NCBI RefSeq assembly: GCF_004011805.1
Contig: NZ_RCHJ01000003.1
Span: 248,001-312,000 of the forward strand
Direction: 5' to 3'
Origin: Piscinibacter defluvii
Lineage (GTDB): Bacteria; Pseudomonadota; Gammaproteobacteria; Burkholderiales; Burkholderiaceae_C
Length of the DNA: 64,000 nucleotides
Made by a program: the position numbers and the translations under genes. The notes beneath the pieces were generated by a model. It ran no database searches. It had not been told where the DNA came from and saw only the letters and a program-made list of their open reading frames with translations. Shown piece by piece: positions 34,859-42,840 of this stretch (the stretch's first letter is position 1; every line of letters starts with the position of its first letter).

Positions 34859-35530
34859 TCAGCGGCGGTCGGGGTAGGACAGCGCGTGGCGCTGGATCAG
34901 GCGGAACAGCGCCGAGAAGGCAAGCGCCAGCGCCAGGTAGATGGCGGTGACGACGATGTAGATCTCGAAGCTGCGGAAGGTCTGCGACTGCAGGTTGGCG
35001 GCCACCGAGGTCAGGTCGTCGGCCGAGATCACCGAGACCACCGCCGAGCTCAGCATCAGCAGGATGAACTGGCTGGTCAGCGCCGGGAAGATCGCGCGCA
35101 GCGCCGGCTTCAGGATGATCAGCCGGAAGATCTGGTGCGCCTTCAGGTTGAGCGCCATCCCGGCCTCGATCTGCCCCTTCGGGATCGACTCGATGCCGGC
35201 GCGGATGATCTCGGTCGCGTAGGCGCCGAGGTTGACGACCATCGCCGTCAGCGCCGCGGTGTACGGCGACCAGCGCAGCCCGATCGCCGGCAGCGCGAAG
35301 AAGAAGAAGAACAGCTGGACCAGGAAGGGCGTGTTGCGGATCAGCTCGATGTAGGCCTGCACGACCCAGCGCAGCGGCCGCGGGCCGGAGGTCTTGGCCC
35401 AGGCGCACGCGATGGCGACCAGCAGACCGAGCAGCGTCGCCATCAGCGAGAGCTGCACCGTGATCCACGTGCCCTTGAGCAACAGCGGCCAGGCGGCCAG
35501 CACGTCGCCGAACTGAAAGTCGTAGTCCAC
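34859..35530 (-). CDS. ABC transporter permease, polar-amino-acid type (subunit 1)
   Basis: 223-residue inner-membrane protein, homologous to the other permease. EAA-type loop IEAGMALNLKAHQIFRLIIL near 140 and about five helices. First gene of the predicted kgu operon; its ATG lies 20 bases from the nearer of two LacI-type operators, so this operon is the repressor's main target. Confidence 0.93.
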   Translation of the reverse strand: MDYDFQFGDVLAAWPLLLKGTWITVQLSLMATLLGLLVAIACAWAKTSGPRPLRWVVQAYIELIRNTPFLVQLFFFFFALPAIGLRWSPYTAALTAMVVNLGAYATEIIRAGIESIPKGQIEAGMALNLKAHQIFRLIILKPALRAIFPALTSQFILLMLSSAVVSVISADDLTSVAANLQSQTFRSFEIYIVVTAIYLALALAFSALFRLIQRHALSYPDRR

Positions 35531-35549
35531 CTGAATCGCCCTTTCGTCT

Positions 35550-35581
35550 GAAACCGGTTTCTAGTTTAGGAAACCGGTTTC
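35550..35581. promoter_or_regulatory. Tandem PtxS-type operators of the kgu operon
   Basis: Two perfect 12-bp palindromes GAAACCGGTTTC occupy 35550-35561 and 35570-35581, centre to centre 20 bp, close to two helical turns. A TAAACT stretch that could be the -10 lies between them. The known PtxS operator of Pseudomonas is TGAAACCGGTTTCA; each copy here matches 13 of 14 bases. Cooperative repression is likely. Confidence 0.85.
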
Positions 35582-35623
35582 AGAATGCGATCAGTGCAAA
35601 CCCTAGGGTGTGGATCGGGGTGG

Positions 35624-36682
35624 TCAGGCGGCCGCGCCGGCCGGGCGCGACGAGGCCCGTTGCACGAGTCGCCCGGCCAGCAGGATCTGGCGCGGCGGCA
35701 GGTCGCGACCCTGCAGGCGTTCGAGCAGGCAGCTCGTTGCCACGCGCCCGATGTCGTCGGTCGGCTGCTCGATCGTGCTCAGGCCCGCACCGACCAGGGG
35801 GGCCCACTCGGTCTCGTCGAAGCCGACGAAGCCGAGCTCGCGGCCGAACTGCCAGCCCAGCCGCGCCACCGCGGCGGCGACGCGCAGCGTGACCAGCGCG
35901 TTGCTCGACAGCACCGCGGCCGGCCGCGCCCCGGCGCGCCGCTTCAGGTCGCGCAGCGCGCGGTCGAGTGCGGCGTCGTCGGCGTCGGCCAGCTCGATCG
36001 CGCGTCCGGCGCGACCGTCGTCGCGGGCGGCGATGCAGGCGCGGAACGCCGCTTCGCGTTCGATGCGCGAACTGACGCCGCTGACCGCCTCGGTCACGTA
36101 CAGCAGTTCGCGGTAGCCGTTGCCGACGAGGTGCTCGACCGCCTGCCCGACGGCGTCGGCGTTGTCGAGCGAGACGAAGTCGGCCTTCATGCCGGGGTGC
36201 CGGCGATCGACCAGCACGGCCGGCTTGCCATGGCGTGCCACCTCGCTGGCGGCGCTCTCGTCGGCGCCCAGCGTGTTGAGGATGAAGCCCTCGACCTGGT
36301 AGGCCGCCAGCGCCTCGATGCCCTCGCGCTCGCGCTCGCTCGCGTTGCCGAGGTTGAACAGCATCACCAGATAGCCGGCCTGCTGCGCGGCCTTCTCGGC
36401 GCCGCGCAGCATTGCCACCGAGTACGGGTTGGCGATGTCGGCCACGACCAGGCCGATCAGGCGCGAGCGCCCGCGCTTGAGCGCCTGTGCCATCGGGCTC
36501 GGGACGTAGCCCAGGGCGGCAATCGCCTTCTCCACCTTGCTCGCGATCTCGGGCGTCAGCAGGGTGTCGCGGTGGTTGAGGAAGCGCGAGACGGTCGCCT
36601 TGGAGACGCCCGCGGCACGTGCGACGTCGGCGATCGTGGCCCGGCCCTCGGGCTTCGCATCGGCGGGAGTTCCGGGGTTCAT
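35624..36682 (-). CDS. ptxS: LacI-family repressor (PtxS-like)
   Basis: 352-residue regulator: LacI helix-turn-helix at about 14-60 (TIADVARAAGVSKATVSRFL, hinge PSPMAQALKRGRSRLIG) and a periplasmic-binding-type sensor domain (about 72-340). The ATG at 36682 was chosen over 36742 because the latter would read through the autoregulatory operator. It lies upstream of, and in the same direction as, the transporter-kgu operon, with two operators in the 93-bp gap and a third before its own gene. The operator sequence is that of Pseudomonas PtxS, whose effector is 2-ketogluconate. Confidence 0.87.
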   Translation of the reverse strand: MNPGTPADAKPEGRATIADVARAAGVSKATVSRFLNHRDTLLTPEIASKVEKAIAALGYVPSPMAQALKRGRSRLIGLVVADIANPYSVAMLRGAEKAAQQAGYLVMLFNLGNASEREREGIEALAAYQVEGFILNTLGADESAASEVARHGKPAVLVDRRHPGMKADFVSLDNADAVGQAVEHLVGNGYRELLYVTEAVSGVSSRIEREAAFRACIAARDDGRAGRAIELADADDAALDRALRDLKRRAGARPAAVLSSNALVTLRVAAAVARLGWQFGRELGFVGFDETEWAPLVGAGLSTIEQPTDDIGRVATSCLLERLQGRDLPPRQILLAGRLVQRASSRPAGAAA

Positions 36683-36693
36683 CGGCGCGGAGT

Positions 36694-36709
36694 GTGAAAC
36701 CAGTTTCAC
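36694..36709. promoter_or_regulatory. Autoregulatory operator upstream of the LacI/PtxS-like gene
   Basis: GTGAAACCAGTTTCAC is a near-perfect 16-bp palindrome with 7-base arms GTGAAAC/GTTTCAC. It differs from the kgu operator core (GAAACCGGTTTC) by one base in the centre. It starts 12 bases before the repressor's ATG, so it should allow self-repression. Confidence 0.75.
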
Positions 36710-36756
36710 GACCAATGCTACCCAAAACGGACCGCCGGTCAAGGCGATCGTCGCCG

Positions 36757-36779
36757 GGCACGGCGCCCGGCGCCGTGCC
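36757..36779 (-). terminator. Hairpin after the sterol-desaturase-like gene
   Basis: A perfect 10-bp stem GGCACGGCGC/GCGCCGTGCC with a 3-base loop directly abuts the stop codon of the gene ending at 36780. No U-run follows, so it may be a Rho-linked or mRNA-end structure rather than an intrinsic terminator. Confidence 0.45.
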
Positions 36780-37910
36780 TCAGCCCTTCCAGGTGAACGG
36801 GAAGGCGAGCTGGCGGAAGAACCCGTCGGGCACGTAGTCGCCCTGCACGCCGTAGCGCTCGGGCCAGTCGCGCCCGGACTGCACCGCGGTGCCGAACAGG
36901 TGGTCGAGGAAGGCGAAGTGTGCCGCGTAATTGCGGTCGATCGCGTCGTCGTCCTGCGAGTGGTGCCAGTGGTGGAAGTTGGGCGTGACGATCAGGTAGC
37001 GCAAGGGCCCGAGCCGCACGCTCACGTTGGCGTGGTTGAACACCGCCTGGAAGCCGACGATCACGATGTAGGCGTCGATCACGTCCTTGCTGAAGCCGAG
37101 CACGACGATCGGTGCCAGCACCAGCGTGCGCGTGATCAGCAGCTCGACGATGTGCTGGCGCGAGCCGGCCAGCCAGTCCATGCTCTTCACGCTGTGGTGC
37201 ACGGCGTGCAGGCGCCAGAGCAGCGGGATCTCGTGGTACGCGCGGTGCGTCCAGTACTGCACCAGGTCGGCCACCAGCACGATCAGGAACAGCGCGACGA
37301 AGAAGTTCAGCCCCTGCACCCAGCCCCGCACGCCGTCGTGTGCGGCCCAGCCGAACAGCTGGTGCACCGCCAGGTTGGTGGCCAGCAGCACGAAGCCGAC
37401 CACCATGTGGTTGACGATGAAGTGGTGGAAGTCGGTCTGCCACTCGGCGCGGAACACCGGCTGCTCGCGGCGCAGCGCGAACAGCTTCTCGACGAAGATG
37501 AAGATCAGCGAGGAGCCCAGCAGGTCGAGGATGAACCAGTCCAGGCCGATGTAGGGCGTGTGGTCGGCGAAGTCGGCCACCGGCACCTTGTGGCCGCCCA
37601 GCAGCGCGGACAGCACCACGAGCGCGAAGGCCGCCAGCGCCAGCCAGCGTGTGCGCCACAGCACGATGTTCAGCAGCGCCAGGCCGCCGGCCACGACCAT
37701 CGACCAGTACAGCAGCGTGCGCATCGCCTCCACGCTGTAGCTCTTGCGCAGCTGGGGCGTGGTCAGGTACTCGGGAAAGTGGAAGGCCAGCACGCCGAGG
37801 AAGCACAGGATGGCGAGCACCAGCGCGATCACGCCGGTGATCATCCCGCTGCCCGGGCGCAGCGCGCCGTGCGAGGCGCTCAGGCGGTTCAGCTTGTCGA
37901 GTTCTTCCAT
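36780..37910 (-). CDS. Sterol desaturase/fatty-acid hydroxylase superfamily membrane protein
   Basis: 376-residue integral membrane protein with about eight hydrophobic segments. The diiron His clusters of the superfamily are in the C-terminal half: HRAYH near 230, HAVHH near 243 and NFHHWHH near 310. It is about 100 residues longer than minimal members because of an N-terminal four-helix region. It probably hydroxylates or desaturates a lipid; the substrate is unknown. The ATG at 37910 fits the start of the charged N-terminus (MEELDKLNRL). It is separated from cobA by 43 bp. Confidence 0.85.
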   Translation of the reverse strand: MEELDKLNRLSASHGALRPGSGMITGVIALVLAILCFLGVLAFHFPEYLTTPQLRKSYSVEAMRTLLYWSMVVAGGLALLNIVLWRTRWLALAAFALVVLSALLGGHKVPVADFADHTPYIGLDWFILDLLGSSLIFIFVEKLFALRREQPVFRAEWQTDFHHFIVNHMVVGFVLLATNLAVHQLFGWAAHDGVRGWVQGLNFFVALFLIVLVADLVQYWTHRAYHEIPLLWRLHAVHHSVKSMDWLAGSRQHIVELLITRTLVLAPIVVLGFSKDVIDAYIVIVGFQAVFNHANVSVRLGPLRYLIVTPNFHHWHHSQDDDAIDRNYAAHFAFLDHLFGTAVQSGRDWPERYGVQGDYVPDGFFRQLAFPFTWKG

Positions 37911-37953
37911 GCGCAAACTCCTCCGCCGCGCATGGTAGGGGCCTGTCGTGCCG

Positions 37954-38727
37954 TCAGGCGGCCTGCTCGTGTTGCATTGGTTGTGGCTGCGTTGCGCCGG
38001 CGTGAACCAGGCCACGCAGCACGTCGCCGACGATCACCACCGCCGGGCTGCCGAGCCCGGCGGCCGCCACGTCCGCGGCCAGCGTGCCCAGCGTCGTGAC
38101 GAGCTGGCGCTGCTGCGGCAGGCTGGCGTGCTGCACCACGGCCGCGGGCGTCGCGGCCGGCAGCGCCGCCAGCAGGCCACGCTGCAGCTCGGGCAGCGTC
38201 GCCACGCCCATGTAGACCACCAGCGTCAGCCCCTGCGCCGCCGCGGCGGCGAGCGTGGGCCAGTGCAGCGCCGCGTCGGCGCCGCGTGCGTGGCCGGTGA
38301 CCAGCATCACGCCGTGTGCATGGTCGCGGTGCGTCAGCGGCGCGCCCAGCGAGGTCGCAGCCGCGAGGCCGGCCGTGATGCCGTTCACCACCGCGACCCG
38401 GATGCCCTGCGCACGCAGGTGCTCGGCCTCCTCGCCCCCGCGGCCGAACACGAAGGGGTCGCCGCCCTTCAGGCGCACCACACGCTCGCCCTTCAGGGCC
38501 TCGGCGGCCATCAGCTTCTCGATGAAGGCCTGCGGCGTGCTCGCACAACCGCCGCGCTTGCCGACCTGCACGATGCGCGCCGAGCGCCGCGCGTAGCGCA
38601 GCACGCCGGGGCCGACCAGGTCGTCCACCAGCAGCACGGTCGCCGAGCGGATGGCGCGCACCGCCTTGATCGTCAGCAGCTCGGGATCGCCGGGGCCGGC
38701 GCCGACCAGGGTGACCTGTCCGGTCAT
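37954..38727 (-). CDS. cobA: Uroporphyrinogen-III C-methyltransferase (SUMT)
   Basis: 257-residue SAM-dependent enzyme that makes precorrin-2, the precursor of sirohaem. Motifs: LVGAGPGDPELLTIKA near 6, VRLKGGDPFVFGRGGEE near 83 and MLVTGHA near 135. Sirohaem is the cofactor of nitrite reductase NirB, encoded in the same gene run, so the link is direct. The ATG overlaps the ybiB stop by 4 bases. Confidence 0.94.
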   Translation of the reverse strand: MTGQVTLVGAGPGDPELLTIKAVRAIRSATVLLVDDLVGPGVLRYARRSARIVQVGKRGGCASTPQAFIEKLMAAEALKGERVVRLKGGDPFVFGRGGEEAEHLRAQGIRVAVVNGITAGLAAATSLGAPLTHRDHAHGVMLVTGHARGADAALHWPTLAAAAAQGLTLVVYMGVATLPELQRGLLAALPAATPAAVVQHASLPQQRQLVTTLGTLAADVAAAGLGSPAVVIVGDVLRGLVHAGATQPQPMQHEQAA

Positions 38728-39677
38728 GCGGATTTCTCCTGGGTCTGCAGGTGCGCGACGGCGATCAGCGCGCGCGCCAGGCAGTCCACCTGCTGGGTGA
38801 TGGGTGTCGGCGCCGGCTTCTCACCGCTGACGACCGACTGGATGTACAGCGCCGTGGTGGCCGCGTCGCACTCGCGCGGCAGCACCGGCAGCTCGGTCAG
38901 CACGCCCTCCTGCGCCGGGCGCGAGAGCTCGGGGCGCAGCTGGCCGGCCACGTAGACGTCGAGCCGCGGCGCGCGCCGCGGGTCGGCCACCGGCTCACCT
39001 TCGGTGCCGCGCATCAGCACCGCATGCGCGGCGGTGTGGGCCAGGAACTGCGCCAGCGTGGTGCCGTATTCCGGGTGCGTGTAGTTGACGACCCGCAGCG
39101 TCGCGCCGCTGCGGCAGGGCGAGAGCAGCTTGGCCACGGTGTGCCCGGGGTTGCGCAATCCGATCACCCAGCGTGCATCGAGCAGGTGCGCCAGCGGCGG
39201 GCACAGGGCCTCGGTGCGGATGAACACCGGCTCGTGCCGCGACCAGGCATGTTCGATGTCGGCCACGTCGTCCGCGCAGGGCAGGCCGAGGTCGTGGAAC
39301 ACCTCGGCGGTGGTGACGCGCCCCGGGTCGTGCTGCGGGCCGTGCACCAGCACCTGCACGCCTTCCTGCGCCAGCAGCAGCGCGAGCAGCGCCGTCAGGT
39401 TGGGCAGCTTGCGCGCGCCGTTGTAGGACGGCAGCACGATGGTCGGCCGGCTGGGGCGGACCGGGAGGCAGCGCTCCTGCACGGCCTCGAGGAAGCCGGC
39501 CAGCTCGTCGATCGACTCGCCCTTGATGCGCATGGCCACCGCGAACGCGCCGATCTCCAGCTCGGTGACGCGCCGGTCCAGCACCTGGCTCATCAGGTCG
39601 TAGGCCTGGGCCTGGGTCAGCGCCCGCGCGCCTTCCTTGCCACGGCCGATCTCCTTGATGTACGGGGCGATGCTCAT
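38724..39677 (-). CDS. ybiB: YbiB family protein (TrpD2-like)
   Basis: 317-residue homolog of anthranilate phosphoribosyltransferase with the two-domain TrpD fold: helical N-domain (YDLMSQVLDRRVTELEIGAF) and alpha/beta C-domain (VLVHGPQHDPGRVTTAEVF and GLRNPGHTVAKLLSP). YbiB/TrpD2 lacks the anthranilate site and binds nucleic acids in E. coli. It recurs beside nitrate assimilation genes in betaproteobacteria, for no known reason. ATG at 39677 is the family start (MSIAPYIKEIGRG). 30 bp after nasA. Confidence 0.87.
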   Translation of the reverse strand: MSIAPYIKEIGRGKEGARALTQAQAYDLMSQVLDRRVTELEIGAFAVAMRIKGESIDELAGFLEAVQERCLPVRPSRPTIVLPSYNGARKLPNLTALLALLLAQEGVQVLVHGPQHDPGRVTTAEVFHDLGLPCADDVADIEHAWSRHEPVFIRTEALCPPLAHLLDARWVIGLRNPGHTVAKLLSPCRSGATLRVVNYTHPEYGTTLAQFLAHTAAHAVLMRGTEGEPVADPRRAPRLDVYVAGQLRPELSRPAQEGVLTELPVLPRECDAATTALYIQSVVSGEKPAPTPITQQVDCLARALIAVAHLQTQEKSA

Positions 39678-39707
39678 GTCGGTCTCCGGGCGGCGATTCC
39701 GCAAACT

Positions 39708-42491
39708 CTATGCCGCCTGCTGGCGCAGCCGCACGATCCGTTTCAATTCCGGGATGCAGGATCCGCAATTGGTGCCGCAGCGCAGCGTGTCCTGCAGCGC
39801 GGCGAGCTGCGCCTCGGGCGAGCCGGTGCAGCGCGCCAGCGCCTCGCCGATGCGCGCCTCGGAGACGTCGAAGCAGCTGCAGACCTGGCGGCCGGCGGGC
39901 GCGACGGCCACCGGCGCCTTCGCCCCGGGCTGCAGCAGCGCGCGCCCGAACGCCTGCGCCGGCCGGCGCTCCTGCAGCAGCGGGCGGATCCAGGCCTCGG
40001 CGCTGATGTCGCCGGCCAGCAGGCAGGCCTCGAGCCGCGCCTGCGCGCCGTCGGGCACCAGCTTCATGCTGCGGCGCTGGCCGCGCCGCCGGTCGGCGTA
40101 GTGCAGCACGCCGGCGCGGTCGAGCCCGAGCAGCGCCTCGATCTGCAGCAGCAGTTCGTCGGGCGGTGGCTCGTAGGCGGCGGCGCGCAGCAGCACGCCG
40201 CAGGCCTCGCGCCCGAACGGCACGGCCGCCGCGTAGGCCAGCGAGCCGGCCAGCGCGAGCAGGCGGCGCTGCACCTGGGGTGCGGCGTCGGCCGGCAGCC
40301 AGGCCAGCGCGAGCAGCTTCCACGGCAGCTCGGCCTTGAGCACCTTGACGGCGGCATGCTTGAGCTCGGGCTGCTTCGAGCTCGGGCAGAAGGCCGGCAC
40401 GGTCAGCGCGTTGATGCCGGTCAGGCGCTGGCCGGTGGCGCTGCAGCCGGTGACGAACTCCTCGCCCCAGTGCATCGGCGCGAACAGCTGCGCCGGGCGC
40501 AGCTGTTCGCTGGCGCGCACCGGCAGCACGATGCTGCCGCGCCGCGAGGTGACATGCGCCAGGTCGCCCTCGGCGAGCTTCAGGCGCGCCATGTCCTGCG
40601 CATGCATCTCGAGCGCCGGCTCGGCCACGTGGCCGAACAGCCGGCCGACCGTGCCGGTGCGGCTCATGCCGTGCCACTGGTCGCGCAGCCGGCCGGTGTT
40701 GAGCGAGAACGGAAAACGTGCATCGCGCGGCTCGGCCGGTGCGGCCCAGGGCGTGTCGACGAAGCGGGCGCGGCCGTCGGGCGTGGGGAACACGCCGTCC
40801 TCGTACAGCCGCGCACGGCCCTGCGTCGCGTCCGCGGGGAAGGGCCACTGCTGCGGTGCCGCCTCGAGCTGCGCCCAGCTCAGGCCGGTGATGTCGAGGT
40901 CGCGGCCGCGGGTCGATTCGCGGTGCTCGTTCCACACCGCCTCCGGCGCGCCGTAGGGGAACAGGCTGGGCCGGCCGGGCCGCAGCCGCGCCTCCAGCCG
41001 GCGTGCCACGTCCACCGCGATGGCCCAGTCGTGTCGCGCCTCGCCGGCCGGCCACACGGCCGGGCGAACGCGGCTGATGCGGCGCTCGCTGTTGGTGACG
41101 GTGCCGTCCTTCTCGCCCCAGGTGGTGGCGGGCAGCAGCAGGTCGGCATAGGCCGCGGTGGCGGTGGTGGCGAAAGCCTCCTGCACGATCACGAACTCGG
41201 CCCGCTCGAGCGCGCGCCGCACGGTGGCCTGGTCGGGCAGCGACTGGGCCGGATTGGTGCAGGCGATCCACAGCGCCTTCACCGCGCCGTCCGCCGCCGC
41301 CTCGAACATCTCCACGGCGGTCTTGCCCGGCGCGGCCGGCACGCTGTCCACGCCCCACAGCCGGGCGACCTCGGCGCGGTGTTCGGCGTTGCCGAGATCG
41401 CGGTGGGCCGAGAGCAGATTGGCCAGCCCGCCGACCTCGCGCCCGCCCATCGCGTTGGGCTGGCCGGTCAGCGAGAAGGGTCCCGCGCCCGGCTTGCCGA
41501 TCTGCCCGGTGGCCAGGTGCAGGTTGATCAACGCGGCGTTCTTCGCGGTGCCGCTGGCGCTCTGGTTCAGGCCCTGGCAGTAGAGCGAGAGCGTCGGGCG
41601 GCGCGCGGCGCGGCCTTGCTCCAGGCCGGCGAACCAGCGCGCCGCCTGCACCAGGTCGGCCTCGGGGATGCCGCAGGTGGCGGCCACGTCCTTCGGCGCG
41701 AAGGCGCGCACGCGCTCGCGCAGGGCCTCGAAGCCGCTGGTGTGGGCGTCGATCCAGGCCGCATCGACCAGCCCCTCCCACAGCATCAGGTGCAGCATGC
41801 CGTGGAACAGCGCCACGTCGGTGCCCGGCAGGATGGGCAGGAACAGGTCGGCCATGTCGGCCGTCTCGGTGCGCCGCGGGTCGACCACGATCAGCCGCAG
41901 CGCCGGGTTGGCGCGCTTGGCGTCCTCGATGCGGCGGAACAGGATCGGGTGCGCGAACGCGGTGTTCGAGCCGGCGATGAACAGCGTGTCGGCGTGCTGC
42001 AGGTCGTCGTAGCAGGCCGGCGGGGCGTCTGCCCCCAGCGTGGCCTTGTAGCCGGCCACCGCGCTGCTCATGCACAGGCGCGAGTTGGTGTCGATGTTGT
42101 TGGTGCCCAGCAGCCCCTTGGCGAGCTTGTTGAAGACGTAGTAGTCCTCGGTCAGCAGCTGGCCGGAGACATACAGGCCGACCGCGTCGGGGCCGTGGTC
42201 GGCGGCGATGTCGCCCAGGCGTTGCGCGGCGAGGTCGAGCGCCGCGTCCCAGGCGATGCGCTGCGGCGCCGCCCCCCGTTCGAGCCGCTGCATCGGGTGC
42301 AGCAGGCGCGCCTGGCGCGTGATCTCCACCGTGGCCGTGTGGTGCAGCGTGCTGCCCTTGGTGCAGAGACGGCCGGCGTTGGCCGGGTGGTCCGGGTCGC
42401 CGCGCACGCCGGTGATCCGGTGCCCGTCGGACTCGATGATCACCCCGCAGCCGACGCCGCAGTACGGGCAGGTGGAGCGGGTCTCGGCCAC
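39708..42491 (-). CDS. nasA: Assimilatory nitrate reductase catalytic subunit
   Basis: 927-residue cytoplasmic molybdoenzyme that reduces nitrate to nitrite. N-terminal [4Fe-4S] motif CPYCGVGCG plus LCTKG; molybdopterin-binding domains to about residue 700, with QNASGTAKNAALINLHLATG-like and TGQPNAMGGREVGG segments; a C-terminal BFD-type [2Fe-2S] domain (VCSCFDV and CGTNCGSC, about 865-920). The NasA type without a separate electron-transfer subunit uses this domain. GTG start, one base from the nirD stop. Needs Mo cofactor made with MogA (10.3 kb). Confidence 0.95.
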   Translation of the reverse strand: MAETRSTCPYCGVGCGVIIESDGHRITGVRGDPDHPANAGRLCTKGSTLHHTATVEITRQARLLHPMQRLERGAAPQRIAWDAALDLAAQRLGDIAADHGPDAVGLYVSGQLLTEDYYVFNKLAKGLLGTNNIDTNSRLCMSSAVAGYKATLGADAPPACYDDLQHADTLFIAGSNTAFAHPILFRRIEDAKRANPALRLIVVDPRRTETADMADLFLPILPGTDVALFHGMLHLMLWEGLVDAAWIDAHTSGFEALRERVRAFAPKDVAATCGIPEADLVQAARWFAGLEQGRAARRPTLSLYCQGLNQSASGTAKNAALINLHLATGQIGKPGAGPFSLTGQPNAMGGREVGGLANLLSAHRDLGNAEHRAEVARLWGVDSVPAAPGKTAVEMFEAAADGAVKALWIACTNPAQSLPDQATVRRALERAEFVIVQEAFATTATAAYADLLLPATTWGEKDGTVTNSERRISRVRPAVWPAGEARHDWAIAVDVARRLEARLRPGRPSLFPYGAPEAVWNEHRESTRGRDLDITGLSWAQLEAAPQQWPFPADATQGRARLYEDGVFPTPDGRARFVDTPWAAPAEPRDARFPFSLNTGRLRDQWHGMSRTGTVGRLFGHVAEPALEMHAQDMARLKLAEGDLAHVTSRRGSIVLPVRASEQLRPAQLFAPMHWGEEFVTGCSATGQRLTGINALTVPAFCPSSKQPELKHAAVKVLKAELPWKLLALAWLPADAAPQVQRRLLALAGSLAYAAAVPFGREACGVLLRAAAYEPPPDELLLQIEALLGLDRAGVLHYADRRRGQRRSMKLVPDGAQARLEACLLAGDISAEAWIRPLLQERRPAQAFGRALLQPGAKAPVAVAPAGRQVCSCFDVSEARIGEALARCTGSPEAQLAALQDTLRCGTNCGSCIPELKRIVRLRQQAA

Positions 42492-42492
42492 G

Positions 42493-42840
42493 TCAGGCTT
42501 CGGTCGTCACGGCCAGGGTGGCGAGTTCTTGCGCGTCGAGCGACACCGTGCCGTTCTCGACCTTGACGGCGAACCTCGTCGTGCAGCCCTCGTCCGGCGC
42601 CTTGGCGCAGCCGTCGGCCAGCCCGATGGTCCAGTTGTGCAGCGGGCAGGCCACGCTCTCGCCGAACACGATGCCCTGGCTGAGCGGGCCGCCCTTGTGC
42701 GGGCAGCGGTCGAGCAGGGCGAACACCTTGTCCTCGGCGTTGCGGAACACCGCCACCTCGCCGCCGGCCGGCCGCGCCACGCGCCGCGCGCCGAGCTTCG
42801 GAATCTCGTCGACCCGGCAGATCACCTTCCATTCGCTCAT
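42493..42840 (-). CDS. nirD: Nitrite reductase (NADH) small subunit
   Basis: 115-residue Rieske-type subunit of assimilatory nitrite reductase. The Rieske pairs CPHKG near 47 and CPLHNW near 66 would hold a [2Fe-2S] cluster; many NirD proteins have lost these ligands but here both Cys and both His are present. Sits between nirB and nasA with overlaps of about one base, so the enzymes are coexpressed. Confidence 0.95.
   Translation of the reverse strand: MSEWKVICRVDEIPKLGARRVARPAGGEVAVFRNAEDKVFALLDRCPHKGGPLSQGIVFGESVACPLHNWTIGLADGCAKAPDEGCTTRFAVKVENGTVSLDAQELATLAVTTEA

Noticed and set aside
38751-42566. 1271-codon open frame on the + strand opposite ybiB and nasA
   Set aside because: Length is an effect of codon bias at about 70% G+C. 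The minus strand encodes full-length NasA with all ligands, and the + frame has no recognisable domain or ribosome site.
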